Assembly (NCBI GenBank): GCA_025352485.1
Contig: JANXTJ010000169.1
Location: 1-5,854, forward strand
Length of the DNA stretch: 5,854 bases
Reading direction: 5' to 3'
DNA from: Salinibacterium sp.
Lineage (GTDB): Bacteria > Actinomycetota > Actinomycetes > Actinomycetales > Microbacteriaceae
The notes beneath the pieces were generated by a model, which did not search any database, was not told the DNA's origin, and saw only the letters and a program-made list of their open reading frames with translations. Below are positions 4,952 to 5,854 of the stretch, in pieces. Both the position numbers and the translations under genes were made by a program. Position 1 is the stretch's first letter. Each line of letters opens with the position of its first letter.

Positions 4952-5854
4952 CTAGTGCGAGCTACCCGCCGACTCGATCTCGCTGCGGTCGCCCGACCAC
5001 AGCGTGTGGAACGTGCCGGGCAGGTCGGTGCGCTGGTAGGTGTGCGCTCCGAAGAAGTCGCGCTGTCCCTGCACGAGGGCGGCCGGCAGCCGCGACGCGC
5101 GCAGTCCGTCGTAGTAGGCCAACGAGCTCGAGAACGCGGGGGCGGGGATGCCGGCCCGCGCGGCATCCGAAACAACATCGCGCCATGCGGACTGGGCACG
5201 TGCCACCACGTCGACAAAGAACGGGGCGGTGACGAGTGAGACGAGGCCGGGATTCTCGGCGTAGGCCTCGGTAATGCGGTTAAGGAATCGGGCGCGAATG
5301 ATGCAGCCGCCGCGCCAGATTTTGGCGATTTCGCCTTTCTTGATATCCCAGCCGTACTGTTCTGCCCCGGCGACGATCGCGTCGAACCCTTGGCTGTACG
5401 CGATCACTTTGGAGGCGTACAGGGCCAACCGCACCCCTTCGATGAAGGCCTCGGTGTCGGCCGGCTGCCAGGCATCCTCATCGGGGCCGGGGAGGGATGC
5501 CGCGGCGGCCCGCTGCGCCGGCTTCGATGACAGTGCGCGCGCGAACACGGCCTCCGCTATCCCCGATACCGGAATGCCGAGGTCGAGCGCGGTCTGCACC
5601 GTCCACACCCCGGTTCCTTTGGAGCCGGCCTGATCGAGGATCACGTCGACCAGCGGCAGCCCGGTGCGAGCGTCGACCTGCTTGAGCACCTGGGCGGTGA
5701 TTTCGATGAGGTAGCTCTCGAGCTCGCCGGTGTTCCACTGCGTGAAGATGTCGGCGATTTCGGCAGGCGTCTTGCCGGTGCCGCGGCGGATCAGGTCGTA
5801 GGCCTCGGCGATGAGCTGCATGTCGGCGTATTCGATGCCGTTGTGGATCATCTT
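4952..5854 (-). CDS. gnd: 6-phosphogluconate dehydrogenase (decarboxylating), N-terminus cut by window edge
   Basis: The C-terminal 300 residues are present of an enzyme usually about 470-490 aa; the NADP-binding Rossmann domain lies beyond the right edge. It oxidises 6-phosphogluconate to ribulose 5-phosphate and CO2, yielding NADPH, in the cytoplasm. The fragment opens with KMIHNGIEY, holding the catalytic lysine and the N, E and Y that match K183, N187, E190 and Y191 of the sheep enzyme. Next come the substrate loop AGSKGTGVW (76-84), IWRGGCIIRARFLNRI (179-194), and near the end GQRDFFGAHTYQRTD (263-277), whose Arg and His bind the substrate phosphate of the partner subunit. In the KGTG-x-W loop the usual Lys or Arg is Val. 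The gene ends with TAG and is followed by the nested inverted repeat. Confidence 0.97.
   Translation of the reverse strand, partial: KMIHNGIEYADMQLIAEAYDLIRRGTGKTPAEIADIFTQWNTGELESYLIEITAQVLKQVDARTGLPLVDVILDQAGSKGTGVWTVQTALDLGIPVSGIAEAVFARALSSKPAQRAAAASLPGPDEDAWQPADTEAFIEGVRLALYASKVIAYSQGFDAIVAGAEQYGWDIKKGEIAKIWRGGCIIRARFLNRITEAYAENPGLVSLVTAPFFVDVVARAQSAWRDVVSDAARAGIPAPAFSSSLAYYDGLRASRLPAALVQGQRDFFGAHTYQRTDLPGTFHTLWSGDRSEIESAGSSH

Overview
The window is high-GC DNA with the gene content and signal style of an actinobacterium. The proteins resemble those of Microbacteriaceae (Leifsonia/Cryobacterium-like), but that family placement is inference from protein style and codon use, not from a search. 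It is mostly a core housekeeping locus with two small accessory units. There is no CRISPR array, phage gene, transposase or toxin-antitoxin pair.

Layout. Positions 1-1269 (minus strand) hold a two-gene unit: a MarR-family regulator followed one base later by a UPF0324/YeiH-family membrane transporter, which runs off the left edge. Positions 1270-1403 are a divergent intergenic region. Positions 1404-1475 (plus) encode tRNA-Gln(UUG). Then comes a plus-strand block: a small DUF1622 membrane protein (1535-1930), glmU (1927-3354, overlapping it by 4 bases) and prs (3431-4408), with a probable intrinsic terminator after prs. On the minus strand follow a small single-pass membrane protein of unknown function (4464-4838) and the C-terminal 300 residues of 6-phosphogluconate dehydrogenase (4952-5854), which enters from the right edge. 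Between these two lies a nested inverted repeat of about 67 bp.

How the genes work together. GlmU makes UDP-GlcNAc for peptidoglycan, Prs makes PRPP from ribose 5-phosphate and ATP, and Gnd supplies ribulose 5-phosphate and NADPH in the oxidative pentose phosphate branch. Gnd and Prs therefore sit on one metabolic route, although they are convergent here and not one operon. DUF1622 is probably co-translated with glmU. The MarR protein is the obvious candidate regulator of the transporter beside it.

Sequence-level points worth a second look are: two genes whose -10 hexamers sit exactly 6 bases before the start codon (leaderless geometry), the nested inverted repeat after gnd, a marked excess of GGCATCC/GGATGCC always in one codon register, and an in-frame 15-bp duplication inside a transmembrane helix. 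I do not see a convincing new multi-gene system.
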